Below, piece after piece: positions 35,101-46,521 of a stretch of DNA of 64,000 nt (the stretch's first letter is position 1; every line of letters starts with the position of its first letter). The position numbers and the translations under genes are program-made. Below the pieces are notes generated by a model. It was not told the DNA's origin. It ran no database searches and saw nothing but the letters and a program-made list of their open reading frames with translations. The DNA comes from Anaeramoeba flamelloides (lineage: Eukaryota > Metamonada > Anaeramoebidae): the NCBI GenBank assembly GCA_027625915.1, contig JANTQA010000010.1, forward strand, positions 682,001 to 746,000. The letters run 5' to 3'.

Positions 35101-37389
35101 TTCACTCCTTATTTCTCTTTTTTCTTTTCTCTCACATTATTATTCAAATGCTTAATGATTGAGTCAACTTAAAACTTTCGAAATAAAAACAAGATTAATT
35201 GTATTTTTTTTTTAATAAAAACTTTTTTTAATGATAGATCATTGGCTTTAAGATTAAAGTTCCCAGAAAAATTATAAAAAATTCTTTATTTAACTTTCAA
35301 ATATAAACAAATATATAAACTCCATTCAAATCAAAGGTTCCCAGCCAAAAATGAAAAATTCACTTTTATTTTTAAGAATAAACCAAATGACATATATTGT
35401 TTACAAATGAGAGAAATAATAAACTTCAGATTAGAGTTGATATTCATAAAAGAAATACCTGAACATCTATAAATTTCAAATTAAAATACAATGTTAAAAA
35501 AATTTTGGAAGTTTAAATTATTATTGAAAAATTTCATCAAAATTTCTCAATTTCTTTCTAAAATTAAAATTTTCAACAATAAGATTTTTAAATAGCAAAT
35601 CAACCATTTTAAAAGAAATTACAAAGCCTCAATTTTCTTAAAGTTAATTTGGCGTTTCAAACATTTTTTTTTTGAATTGATTTTTAAAAAAAAAGAAAAA
35701 AAAAAGGGCACAAAACAAAAAAAAAAAAATTTGAAAAAATGATCCTGATTTAAAAATTGAAAAGTTATTTTGAAAAAAAAATCAACTTTATCAAAAATTT
35801 AATGTTCTTTTTCATTTTCTGGGAAATAAATGCACACAAATACTTGAAAAATTTCAAAGAATTAATCAGAATATTGCATTTTTTTATTTTTTATTTTGAT
35901 AATTCATAAATATAGACCCAAAAAACAACAAAATTCAAAAAAACAATGAAAAAAAAAAAAAAAAAAAAGAATTTAAATCAAATAAATCAAAATAAAATTT
36001 ATATTAAAAATCAAATTTATTTTGAATAGTGATTTATTATTTCAAAATATTGAAACAAAAATGAAGTACTTTAACTCTGAATTTACAAAAAAAAACCGAA
36101 TTGTCTACAAAAGTTTCAAAAAAAAATATTTTTCAACAAATCTTATTCAAAAATAATCAGTAATTTTCAAATGGTTTCCTTATTAAGGTTGTCTATTATA
36201 TCTTAGAAAAAAATATCCATTTAAAAATCACCTATTTTCCATGCTGTTAAACTTAAATGAAGATAAAATTCAAAAAATCTCCTAATATTTAAAACAATAC
36301 TAAATATTTTCATAAAAGAATAATTCCAAATTCTAAATGAATAAATTAATAAATTTTAAAAAATTCAAAAGATAATTCAATATAAAAAGCAAAAATATAT
36401 TGTCTTTTTAAAAATATGTAACAAGAAAGTCTTCAAAAGGAACTCAAAAACACCAAGTAAAAAAAAAAAGATCCAAAGTTAAAAATTGTTCCTATGCACA
36501 ATTTAAATATTAGCAACTGAATCTTAAAAATCTGCGAATGAAATTGCCATTCAAAGATCATCAAAAACACACTTTTTTCAATTCAAAGGATATATTCTTA
36601 CAAATCCTTAAATTTTTTAATTTCTTACAATTATTAATATGATTTTTTTTAATTATAAATATTATATATATATATATATACCTTTTTATTCTCATAAATT
36701 TACTTAGGTTGCAACTGCAATTTACTTTCTATTCATCGACTTTACTTTATTTTTGCAATATATTTGGTACGGAAGGAGGAAGATGAAGGAAAAAGATGAT
36801 GAAAAGAATGAAAAAAATGAAAAACCACTTGTTGATATGCAAACAATATGCGATTTAGATATCAAAAACACCGACATTGAATTTGATCAAACCCACAATA
36901 ACGAATCTGAAGAATTACTTTCAGGATCTGGTGTTTCTATGAATAGTATTTTAGCTATTATTGGATTTGGTTCAATCACTTATTTGGGAATTTCTACCCT
37001 TGTAAATAATTATGCTTCACCATCTAGCTTTGATGCTACCCAAAGAAATATATTAGCAACAAACGATGTAAAAATTTCATAATTACTATTAATATTTATT
37101 TACAATTTTTTTTTTTAATAATATTTATTGATTATTTTTTTTGATCTTTTTTTTTAATGTATTTTTAAATATTTTTCTTAATTTATTACCTAAAGGAAGT
37201 AAAAGCGTGGACAGGAAAAATATTTGGCTGGGTTAGTGGTGTTTTGTATTTGATTTCAAGAATTCCACAAATTTTTAAAAATTTCAAAAGAAAAAGTACA
37301 ATTGGGTTGTCACTTCAAATGTTTATTGCAGCTATTTTTGTAAGTTTTTTTTTTTTTTTCTCTCTCTTTTTTCTTCTTCTATTGTTTAC

Positions 37390-37420
<31 letters not shown>

Positions 37421-37719
37421 TTTTTTTTTTTAATATTTAATTCAAATTTATAATACTAATAATAATAATCTCATTTCTCAAATATTTATATGTAATAATA
37501 TCTTTATCTTCGCAGGGCAATGTAGCTTATTCACTTGGCATTTTATTAAGATCAGTAGAATGGGATTTTCTCAAACCAAAATTACCATGGCTAATAGGAT
37601 CGCTTGGTACATGTGGATTTGATTTAATAATATTGACTCAATTTATTATTTATACTAAACTTGCCAAAAAGCTTGAAGAATCTCCAAAAGATGAAAATCA
37701 AAAAAAATCCACAAAGTAA
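32171..37719 (+). CDS. PQ-loop transporter, PQLC2/Ypq (SLC66A1) type, seven exons
   Basis: Exons 32171-32246, 32360-32443, 34824-34886, 35016-35080, 36708-37067, 37196-37339 and 37516-37719 join in compatible phases, giving 331 residues (human PQLC2 is about 290). Every intron is GT-AG. PQ-loop 1: GLSSILCWLVAQLPQ, its proline codon split by intron 2, then FRTKRADSLS and WLLGDITNLVGCLLTDQLPP. PQ-loop 2: GWVSGVLYLISRIPQ with FKRKSTIGLS and GNVAYSLGILLRS. Seven membrane segments are expected. A charged loop (about 145-190, KEKDDEKNEK) separates the halves. The relatives export cationic amino acids from lysosomes or vacuoles. Exons are small and would be missed by frame-based calling. Intron 2 (2380 nt) and intron 4 (1627 nt) are far longer than the rest (113-176 nt). 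Confidence 0.86.
32444..34823 (+). other. intron 2 of the PQ-loop gene (2.38 kb)
   Basis: It begins GTAAAC and ends CTCTTTAG. It holds a short tandem array (33526-33594) and a 97-codon frame at 34028-34321 with only a TTG start and no recognised family. No complete transposon was found inside. Confidence 0.6.
33526..33594 (+). repeat. 16-bp tandem repeat
   Basis: The unit AAGAACAAAAAGAATA repeats about four times with one variant at the end. It is intronic and purine-rich. Confidence 0.8.
35336..35830 (+). repeat. Dispersed repeat family L, copy 2 (inside intron 4)
   Basis: It is collinear with 19598-20030. It accounts for about 30% of the 1627-nt intron at 35081-36707. The rest of that intron is A-rich, with a TA microsatellite at 36663-36680. 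Confidence 0.6.
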
Positions 37720-38343
37720 TAATTCTGAATCTGTGAAAGCACAGAAAAGAAGAAGTGCTTTGGAAATTAAAAAAAATAAAACCATTTAATGAAAATAAAC
37801 AAAACATGAAAATTTTATTAACATTTTTTTATTTTTTTTTTTTTTTTATCTTAAAATTATCCATATTACAATTTTTGAAATATTAAATAAATCTTTTTAC
37901 AAACCTTTATCATTTCAATTTTTTGTAGAAATTTTGAAAATTAAATATTTGATCCTTTTGGGGGGGATTGATATTAATAGAAAAGACCCACCATAATAGA
38001 ACCAAAAAGAATTCAGAAAAATAATTGAAGGTTAAAATATATTTAGAGTTATCATGATTTTAATTTTGCCAAGTAAAAATATAAAATATGCTACTTTTCC
38101 ATTTTTGAAATTGTTTTTTCAGATCAACAAATTTAAATTGAATTTCAATAACAAATACTTTCAATTGATTCTCTATTTTTTGACCTATCTTATAGAACTT
38201 AAGATACCAAATATCCTTTAATGATCCAAAATTAACTTTACTAATGTTTGAATAATAAATGGTAAAATATTTTATACAAAATTTTCCTTTTTTTTTACTT
38301 TTTTCTATAAATAGATTCTAATTTGTGATCAATGTTTATCGAT
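37720..38343. other. spacer downstream of the PQ-loop gene
   Basis: The probable 3' UTR has AATAAAA near 37772-37785. Nothing else is recognised. Confidence 0.4.
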
Positions 38344-38531
38344 AGTTTCAATTTTAAAACACAAAATTTGTACCAAAATTTATAAACAAAAAAATCTCAA
38401 ATTAATGAAAATTTTTTTTTTTTTTTAATAGACTTATTTTATTAGAATTTAGATTTTGTGACTTAATTTGAAATTTTCATTGTGTCTTCATTTTCTTTGA
38501 AGTTTGTATCTTAAAAGTAGAACCGAATGTA
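38344..38531. mobile_element. Family K MITE, diverged copy
   Basis: It shares ATCTCAAATTAA, GACTTAATTTGA and GTATCTTAAAAGTAGAAC with 24585-24781. Its left end is decayed, so boundaries are approximate. Confidence 0.5.
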
Positions 38532-40499
38532 AATTAAATAATAATTTATAAAATTAATAAAAATTAGTTATGAACTCTAATACAGATAAAACATTAAAAT
38601 CAAATCAATTATCTAAAATAAAATATTTACCAAATTATCTTGAAAAAGAGGAAAATTTACAAATATACTTTAAACAAATTATAGATAATTTTTAAAAAAA
38701 TAAAAATGATTTTTAACCAAAAAAATGTGGGCAATGGAGTAAAATTACATCTATTTAAATTGATATACATTAGTCAATTATTAAACAGATTAATCATATT
38801 CAATCTCATCCAAAACGATTCCAACTTAAGGTGTTTGAATAAATAAGAAACTGGAAATTTTTAATTATTAATTCAGATTCCACAAAAATAATTCAGAGGA
38901 CTGAAACAAAAATAGACCAAAGTAAGAATTTCAATATATAAAAGATGATATAAACCCAAAAAGATTTAGAAATTCTTGGCTTGAAAATATATCAAAAAAT
39001 TCAAAATTTTCAAAAAAAGTTACTGAAAATATCTACTAGGAAGTAGAAAACCTAAAATTATTAGATTTAAATCTTAAATAATTTAGAGAAAATTGATAAT
39101 AATTAACAGTTCCGGATCGAAAGGATAGGAATATTTAAAAATTATCAGGTTTAATAACAATTTAAATAAACATTCGTGTTTTACAGTGCCGTAGAGTGTA
39201 ATGTTTTTTTTTCAATTTTAGAAAATTTAAGTAACTTTCCTTTTTATTTCTTAAATTAAATAAAAGTGACTAGCTTCACTTGAGGTTTTCTGTTTTATAT
39301 GTGAAAAATATGATGTTCCAAATAAACAGAAAACTTAGAAAAAGCTTATGGCAGTTCTTTTAATTAAATAAATAAACCGAAAATTTATTTAATTGTCTGG
39401 TTGTATCTTGTTTTTTTTTAAACCAATGACTATATGAGGAAATTAACACCCTTTCAAAATAATAATAATAAATATATAATTTTTTTATGTTCATTTAATA
39501 TTTGGATTTAATTATAAATATAAATAAAAATCCAAAATTAAATACAATATATGAAATTATTATCAATTTTGATAAAAACTAATAAAGATAAAACCATTGT
39601 ATTGGAAGATTTTAAAAAAAATAAATATTTGGGGAAATATTTAGATAAAATTTTACATATAGTTAATAATTCAAAAAAAAATCTAAAAAAAGATAAAATA
39701 AATATAAAAAATAATTGAATAACAATTCTCTGAATAAAGATATAAAAATTAGTTATTTTCAACCTTTTATTTTAAGTCAATCAGCACATGGATAAGAAAT
39801 ATCTAAATATAAAATAAACTCTTAAAATTACATAAATTCTTGAATAATTCAGGCGTTAAATGAAAATACAAAATAAACAGAAATATACCAATTCTTTTTG
39901 ATAAAGCAGAATAAAAAATTGAAAATATAATAATTTTTGTAATTAAAAAAAAATGACAAATTCAAAAAAATTTTAGGAAACTTATCACTTCCATTTGAGA
40001 TTAATTAATAATATTTAACCCCAAATGAATGATAAAATCAATTGTATTTCAAAAGATTTAATCAAATTAAAATTTGAAATATATAACACATAGCAAATAG
40101 TTGCCAAATTCTACTAGTTGGGGGGTGTTGTTAGGTTTTATTAATTTAAGAAATAAAATAAAAAAAAAACACAATAGATTTTCCAGAGTTCTCTGTTTAT
40201 TAGGAAAATGATTAGATTATCCAAATAAAACAAAAAAACCCAATAAAAACATTTTTCACTTTTCCAAAATTTTAAATATTTGAATAAAAATTTTGATTCT
40301 ACTCCCTTCCTTTGAATTATCGAAATTTGGTAGATTATTTATTACTTTCAAATAAAAAGAGACATTATTAAAATTTCTTTTCATTTCAAAAATTATAAAA
40401 AAACCAAGGTACTCCATGGGACTTGAATATACTCTACAGTACCCCATGACACTTGAAACACCCCTACCCAAAAACTTTTCAAAATAATAAAATATCAAA
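38532..40499. other. gene-free spacer
   Basis: This is a very AT-rich stretch. A less AT-biased part at about 40400-40480 (ACTCCATGGGACTTG, then CTCTACAGTACCCCATGACACTTG) contains two imperfect direct copies of a CCATG(G/A) motif and faintly matches 18225-18300 inverted. No gene. Confidence 0.4.
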
Positions 40500-40880
40500 A
40501 CTGTTTATTTAAAACTCAAAAATATAAAATTTATCAAACAAGTTCAACCATTCTAAAATTCAGAACATTTATTTACTGTCTAAATAGATATTAATATAGA
40601 ATCAATAAGAATTCAAACAAATTGTTACCTTTATCTGTACAATATGAACAGAAGGAAATAATCGAAAATATTGATCATTTTTTATTGGTATGTAATTCAT
40701 TAGAAATAGATAGATAATTTATTCATAATAAATTAAATATATAAATCTTAATGAAATAATTTTAAACTGTAATAGTTGAAAATATTTTCATTAATTAACA
40801 ATTATGAAATCAAAGATTTCAGACTTAAATTTACAAAGGAAAATCAAGTCTTAGGACAAACAAAGTGTGATTTATACTTC
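40500..40880 (+). repeat. Dispersed repeat family M, copy 2
   Basis: It is the partner of 13555-13955 in the same orientation; diverged. Confidence 0.45.
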
Positions 40881-41084
40881 TACCATAAAAAAAAAACACA
40901 AAATCCTTTTTTTTTTCAACTCAAAGAATAAATGAAAAAAAAAAAATTATAAAGCAGTGAAAAAAATACCAGACATGTAAAAAAATACCTTAAAAGATTA
41001 TTAATTGTTAATATTAATAAAATTGTTGTGTAATTTCTTTTATTTATAATCAAATCCCTTTTTTAAGAATTATACCTATTATAT

Positions 41085-41415
41085 TATAATTCACCCACTT
41101 ATTAGGATGATGATTAGTGAAATGAAAATTGTTCAAAATAGCAGTCGACCTTTCAAAAAACAAGAATAAAAATTATCGTTTTAAAACTCTAGTAGACCAA
41201 TTATAAACTCGATTTTTTTTTCAAAAAAACTTGATCTACTTTTTGCAATCAAAAAATTACTCGAGTATTCTAGTATACCTTTTTTAATGAACTTTAAGTA
41301 GGCTTATTACTGAGGTTCATGAAAAAATTTATTATTTATATAAAGGATTTGATTAAAAATAAATGAAACTACTCTACAATTTTCTTAATATTAACAATTA
41401 AAAATCTAGTCAGGT
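41085..41415 (+). repeat. Dispersed repeat family N, copy 2
   Basis: It is the partner of 4725-5065. The two copies have drifted by small indels, so they are old. Confidence 0.5.
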
Positions 41416-41919
41416 AATATTTTCAGGTCCAGGTATTTTTTTCCCTTCATTACACTATTATTCAAGAATTTCCCCTAAAAAAAGAATTATAATTTTTGTG
41501 AATTATTCAATTATTTAGAGTGTTCACTAAAAAGTACCAGGGCTGTAAAAACAAACAAAATAGTTTCATATAATAAAGGTTCAATGATGCTATATAACTT
41601 TCTGTAAATGAAACCTCATTTATGAAATATTTTTGGTTTGGCTTTGACGAATAAAAACAATAAGCTCTTGAAACTTAGATCCTCTCAAAAGTAGTAACAT
41701 TTGTCTGTTATAAAGATCAACAAAATGTATGAGAGGTTTAGTAAAAAACCTTTCAAAAAATCATTTTTACATAACTTTGTTTTTTACTAATTTTGGATGA
41801 TCAGAAATATATCCAAAACTTCAAAAAATCCATAGTTCTAATTTTGAAAAAAACCCAAAGAAAAGTGACATGGATCAAAAATATTTTTTTTTCCTTTACT
41901 CCCCTTTTGTAATATTAAA
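41416..41919. promoter_or_regulatory. spacer upstream of the ABC transporter
   Basis: No repeat or gene is recognised. A pyrimidine-rich stretch (about 41887-41908) precedes the start codon. Confidence 0.3.
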
Positions 41920-44900
41920 ATGATCCAAAATAAAATCTATTTTTCCAAATTGTCACTTTTATTCTCAAAGATTTTTTATACTTATGTTAGTCCTCTCATA
42001 ATTAAAGGTAAAAAACAGCAAATTAATTATGATGGTTTGTTTCAGATCAACAATGAAGATCAGGCCAAAGTTCTCTTTTCAAAATGGAAAATGAACATTG
42101 ATAGAGACAAATTTCGCTTTACAAAAACTCTTTGGAAAACTTTTAAGAAACCACTAATTATTGGATGGATTTATGAAGTAATACGCACAGTTTTTGGATT
42201 TTTAGTTTCCTGTGTGCTTATGAAAATCTTGAGATTGCTTGAGAACCCTAAAATCACCAAATATCAAATTCTGCCTTATATTTTCATTTTTTTTTTCTTA
42301 TCTTTTCTTGAAGGCCCACTAACCGCTAGATTTTGGGTAAACCTTGATTGTAATTTGTATCGTATCCACTCTATTTTAATTTCTTCGATTTATGAAAAGT
42401 CTTTAAAAATAAATCCGCAGACACTCAACAATACTATTCAAGGTTTAGAAAGAGAAAAACGAGAAGATCATGATCAATCAAAAAAGAGAAAAAAAACAAA
42501 AAAGGCAATAGCCAAAAACAACCAAAGAAAAGGCAAAAATGTTAAACAATCTGAAACTGAGCCACTAGTCAGACAACAAAAACCATCAGACTCAACAAAT
42601 ACAAATTTTCTCAAAGTCCACAGTATGAGTATTAACGATCGTTTCGTTCAATCTAAAGAAATGAAACCAAACGAACCTAACAAAACATTTCTTCAAATAA
42701 ACAAACAAAAACAAAAACAAAACAAAAACGAAAACGAAAACAAAAACAAAAACGAAAACAAAAACGAAAAAACAAACCAAACAACAATTGGACAAATAGT
42801 AAATTTAATGACAACAGATGTTGACAAGATTAAATCTTTTTTATTCAGCTTTACTCAAATTCCCGTATTATCATTCAAAATAATCCTCCCAATGGTTTTG
42901 TTCATAAAGCTAATTGGAAAGGCTTCAGTGATTGGTTTGAGTGTTTTAATTGTAGCTGGGCCAATACATTTTTATTTTACAAAAATTATAATGCGACATG
43001 AAAGTGAAATAATGAATTATATTGATCTAAGAATGAAAAAAGTGAATGAATTTCTTCAAGGGATCAAAATTATCAAATTTTATAATTGGGAAAAGCCATT
43101 TAAGAAACAAATTCAAGCCATACGCGAGCGGGAACTGGATTCTCAAAAGAAATACAGATTAAAAAGAATATCCTTTGGCATCATTTATAATTTTTTCCCA
43201 ATTTTAATGCATGTTTTTACTTATTATTCATATGTTGTCTTTGGCAATAAACTAGATCCAGAAATAATATTTGGATCACTATCGTTGTTAGAAATGATTA
43301 GGTTCCCTTTATTATATTTACCACGGACCATCGCAAAGTTATTTGAAGGGAAGGTTTCTATAAACAGAATTGAAGGATTTTTGAATATTAGGGAATTAAA
43401 TCAAGAATCCCAATTAATCCAAAAAAACCGGTTAATCCACCAAGTTAATCAGGATTATAAATCAATTGTGAATTCGAGATTACAAGAACAAGAACAAGAT
43501 CAAGAAATTATCATTGAATTGAAAAACGATTGTAATTTTAATTGGAAACCAGATAACAACAACAACAACAACAACAATAATAATAACAACAACAACAACA
43601 ACAACAAGAAGATTAATAATAATGATAAAAACTACAAGAGGGACAATATCAGAGACCGCAACAATCATAAAACAGAAATAACCAAGGTGATCCAAAATCA
43701 AGAACAAAATACCCTGAATAATATTAATTTAAAAATAAATAATCCTGGGGTATATATCATTGTTGGCTCTGTAGGCAGCGGTAAAAGTTCCTTATTATCT
43801 GCGATATTAGGAGAAATACCCAAAATTAGTGGTGAAATGGAAATCAAAGGATCAATTGCTTATTCCAGCCAAGAAGCATGGATTTTAAATGCAACAATTA
43901 AGGAAAATATTGTATTTGATAACAAATTCAATGAAAAATTCTATAACAAAGTCATCAAAATGTGCGCATTAGAAACTGATTTACAAGACCTACCAGCAGG
44001 CGACGAAACAGAGATTGGCGAGAAGGGAATTAATTTAAGTGGTGGGCAAAAGCAAAGAATTAGTTTAGCAAGAGCCATATATTCAAATAGAGACATAATT
44101 TTATTAGATGATCCTTTAAGCGCAGTTGATACTCATGTGGGGAAATTTATTTTTAAGAATTGTATCCAAAATGAACTTTTATCAAATAAAATAATTCTTT
44201 TAGTTACTCACCAATTACAATATTTGCCCTATGCCCAAAATATTTTAATTTTAAAAAATGGCGAATTAATAATTAACGGATCGTCTCAAGACTTATTGAA
44301 AAACAAAATAAACTTTAATAATTTTGTTAAAAATGATGATAACAATGAAGAGAACGAAAGATTAGTTTCCAAAAAACATTTATTAGAAAAGGAAAAGGTA
44401 AAGGAAAAGAAACAGAAAAGGGAAAATGGAAAGGAAAAGGAAAAGGAAAAAAAGCTTGAAATTAAATATGAATCAAATAATGACATCGAAATTCAAAATG
44501 AAAATGAAGAAATTTCTTGGGAAGGAAATTTCTACGATTATGATGTCAAATATGAAAACAAAAATGAAAACAAGATCAACAATTTAATTCAAAAAAAAAA
44601 ACAAGAAAAAGAAAAAGAAAAAGAAAAAGAAAAAGAAACTCAAAAAAATAAAGGCAAACTAATAAAAAAAGAAGAAAGGCAAATAGGCGACGTCAAGTTA
44701 AACTATTATTATCAATATATAAAATTGTTTGGGAACATTACCTTCATTTGTGTCATTGTATCAAATATATTCCTAACCTTTTTAACAAGCATTACAAAAA
44801 TCTGGCTAACGGTTTGGACCGATGGTAATCTTATAAAAAACAAATCAAACATCTGGTATAGTAAAAAATTTTTTTTAATTAGTGCGACATCTTTAATTAT

Positions 44901-46521
44901 AGTTTCCCTTCGTGGTATACTTATAGCGAAAGGGTCTATCTGCGCTTCCAAAAGAATTCATAATCAACTCTTCAATCGCATTTCCAAAGCACCAATGCTT
45001 TTTTTTGATACCACCCCAATAGGAAGAACTTTAGCAAGATTTAATAAAGACATACATGATATTGATTTTTATGTAGCAGATATCTTAAAAGAAGTCATTG
45101 GCGCCTTTATGCTAGTCGTTAACGTTTTTTTAATTATGACAGCTATTATGCCATTATTCATTATCATAACAATTATAATATCGTATACATTCTACAAATT
45201 GTTATATCATTATAAAAAAAGTTCAAATGAAATTAAAAGATTAGAGTCCAATTCTAGAAGTCCAATTTATAGTAACTTTTCAGAAACATTAAACGGACTG
45301 ACAACTATTAGGGCATTTAATTCCCAAGATTTCTTTATGAAAAAAAACCATCAAAAAATAGATTTATTTGTTAAGACCCAATATTCCAAATTGTTGGCTG
45401 AAGTTTGGTTAGATATTAGGATACAATCAATTGGCTCCTTTATTCTTTTATTAGGGTCATTTTTTGCGATTTTCTTGAAAGACAAAATAAATTCAACACC
45501 TCTTATTGGTTTAGCTTTATCCCAAGCAATGACATTGATATGGAAACCTGGTTATTTCATCAAAACTTTTTGTCAATGTGAAAGAAGAATGAACCCCATT
45601 GAAAGAGTTTTTGATTATATAAAGATCAAGATTGAAAATCCGATTTATTCACAAAATAATAATAATAATAATAATAATCATAATAAAATTAATGATGATG
45701 ATTATTGTAATAATAATAATAATACCCAAAAAAATGATTATTATGATTATGATGAGGATATCGATGAAAATTCAAAAAATTGGATTAATAATGGTGAAAT
45801 TGAATTTAAAAATGTCTATATGAAATATAGACCAGAATTAAATTGTGTACTAAAAAATATTTCCATTACAATTAAACCCATGGAAAAAATTGGTATAGTT
45901 GGAAGAACAGGCGCTGGTAAATCAAGTTTAACGTTATGTTTATTTAGAATCGTTGAATTATTTCAAGGTAAGATCTTAATAGATGGGAAAGATATCTCTC
46001 AAATACATTTAAACCAATTAAGATCCAATTTAACAATTATCCCGCAAGACCCTGTATTATTCGAGGGGACAATCCGATCAAATTTGGATCCAACAAATAT
46101 TGGATTTACCGATTATAAATTATGGAAAGTTTTGGAAAATTCACAATTAAAAGAAAAAGTAAAAAATTTAGAACACCAATTAGACTTCCAAATTACAGAA
46201 GGTGGTAATAATTTTTCTGTTGGCGAAAAGCAATTATTTTGCCTAGCTCGAGCCTTATTGAACCCCACAAAAATTTTAATTTTAGATGAAGCAACTGCAA
46301 ATATTGATAACATAACTGATAATAATATTCAACAAACAATCAAAAGAGAATTTAAAAATTGCACTGTTTTGACAATTGCTCATAGATTAAATACCATTAT
46401 TAACTCTGATAAAATAATGTCTTTACATGATGGGAGATTGATTGAATTCGATACACCTCAAAATTTATTGAAAAATGAAAATGGATTATTTTTTAAATTA
46501 CTAAAAAGTGTTGATAAATAA
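41920..46521 (+). CDS. ABC transporter, subfamily C (MRP type), full-length
   Basis: It is one uninterrupted exon of 1533 residues in the order TMD1-NBD1-TMD2-NBD2. The N terminus (FYTYVSPLI) begins at the ABCC core, so the extra TMD0 bundle is absent, as in short MRPs (MRP4/5-like). NBD1 has Walker A GSVGSGKSS (~614), Q-loop YSSQEAW, signature LSGGQKQR, Walker B IILLDDP and H-loop VTHQ. NBD2 has Walker A GRTGAGKSS (~1327), signature SVGEKQ, Walker B ILILDEAT and H-loop IAHRL. The aspartate after NBD1 Walker B in place of glutamate is the usual ABCC degenerate site. Lys/Asn/Glu-rich inserts fall near 175-295, in the linker after TMD1 (Asn run), after NBD1 and before NBD2, all predicted cytosolic. 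It likely exports organic anions or conjugates; the substrate is unknown. Confidence 0.95.
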   Translation: MIQNKIYFSKLSLLFSKIFYTYVSPLIIKGKKQQINYDGLFQINNEDQAKVLFSKWKMNIDRDKFRFTKTLWKTFKKPLIIGWIYEVIRTVFGFLVSCVLMKILRLLENPKITKYQILPYIFIFFFLSFLEGPLTARFWVNLDCNLYRIHSILISSIYEKSLKINPQTLNNTIQGLEREKREDHDQSKKRKKTKKAIAKNNQRKGKNVKQSETEPLVRQQKPSDSTNTNFLKVHSMSINDRFVQSKEMKPNEPNKTFLQINKQKQKQNKNENENKNKNENKNEKTNQTTIGQIVNLMTTDVDKIKSFLFSFTQIPVLSFKIILPMVLFIKLIGKASVIGLSVLIVAGPIHFYFTKIIMRHESEIMNYIDLRMKKVNEFLQGIKIIKFYNWEKPFKKQIQAIRERELDSQKKYRLKRISFGIIYNFFPILMHVFTYYSYVVFGNKLDPEIIFGSLSLLEMIRFPLLYLPRTIAKLFEGKVSINRIEGFLNIRELNQESQLIQKNRLIHQVNQDYKSIVNSRLQEQEQDQEIIIELKNDCNFNWKPDNNNNNNNNNNNNNNNNNKKINNNDKNYKRDNIRDRNNHKTEITKVIQNQEQNTLNNINLKINNPGVYIIVGSVGSGKSSLLSAILGEIPKISGEMEIKGSIAYSSQEAWILNATIKENIVFDNKFNEKFYNKVIKMCALETDLQDLPAGDETEIGEKGINLSGGQKQRISLARAIYSNRDIILLDDPLSAVDTHVGKFIFKNCIQNELLSNKIILLVTHQLQYLPYAQNILILKNGELIINGSSQDLLKNKINFNNFVKNDDNNEENERLVSKKHLLEKEKVKEKKQKRENGKEKEKEKKLEIKYESNNDIEIQNENEEISWEGNFYDYDVKYENKNENKINNLIQKKKQEKEKEKEKEKETQKNKGKLIKKEERQIGDVKLNYYYQYIKLFGNITFICVIVSNIFLTFLTSITKIWLTVWTDGNLIKNKSNIWYSKKFFLISATSLIIVSLRGILIAKGSICASKRIHNQLFNRISKAPMLFFDTTPIGRTLARFNKDIHDIDFYVADILKEVIGAFMLVVNVFLIMTAIMPLFIIITIIISYTFYKLLYHYKKSSNEIKRLESNSRSPIYSNFSETLNGLTTIRAFNSQDFFMKKNHQKIDLFVKTQYSKLLAEVWLDIRIQSIGSFILLLGSFFAIFLKDKINSTPLIGLALSQAMTLIWKPGYFIKTFCQCERRMNPIERVFDYIKIKIENPIYSQNNNNNNNNHNKINDDDYCNNNNNTQKNDYYDYDEDIDENSKNWINNGEIEFKNVYMKYRPELNCVLKNISITIKPMEKIGIVGRTGAGKSSLTLCLFRIVELFQGKILIDGKDISQIHLNQLRSNLTIIPQDPVLFEGTIRSNLDPTNIGFTDYKLWKVLENSQLKEKVKNLEHQLDFQITEGGNNFSVGEKQLFCLARALLNPTKILILDEATANIDNITDNNIQQTIKREFKNCTVLTIAHRLNTIINSDKIMSLHDGRLIEFDTPQNLLKNENGLFFKLLKSVDK

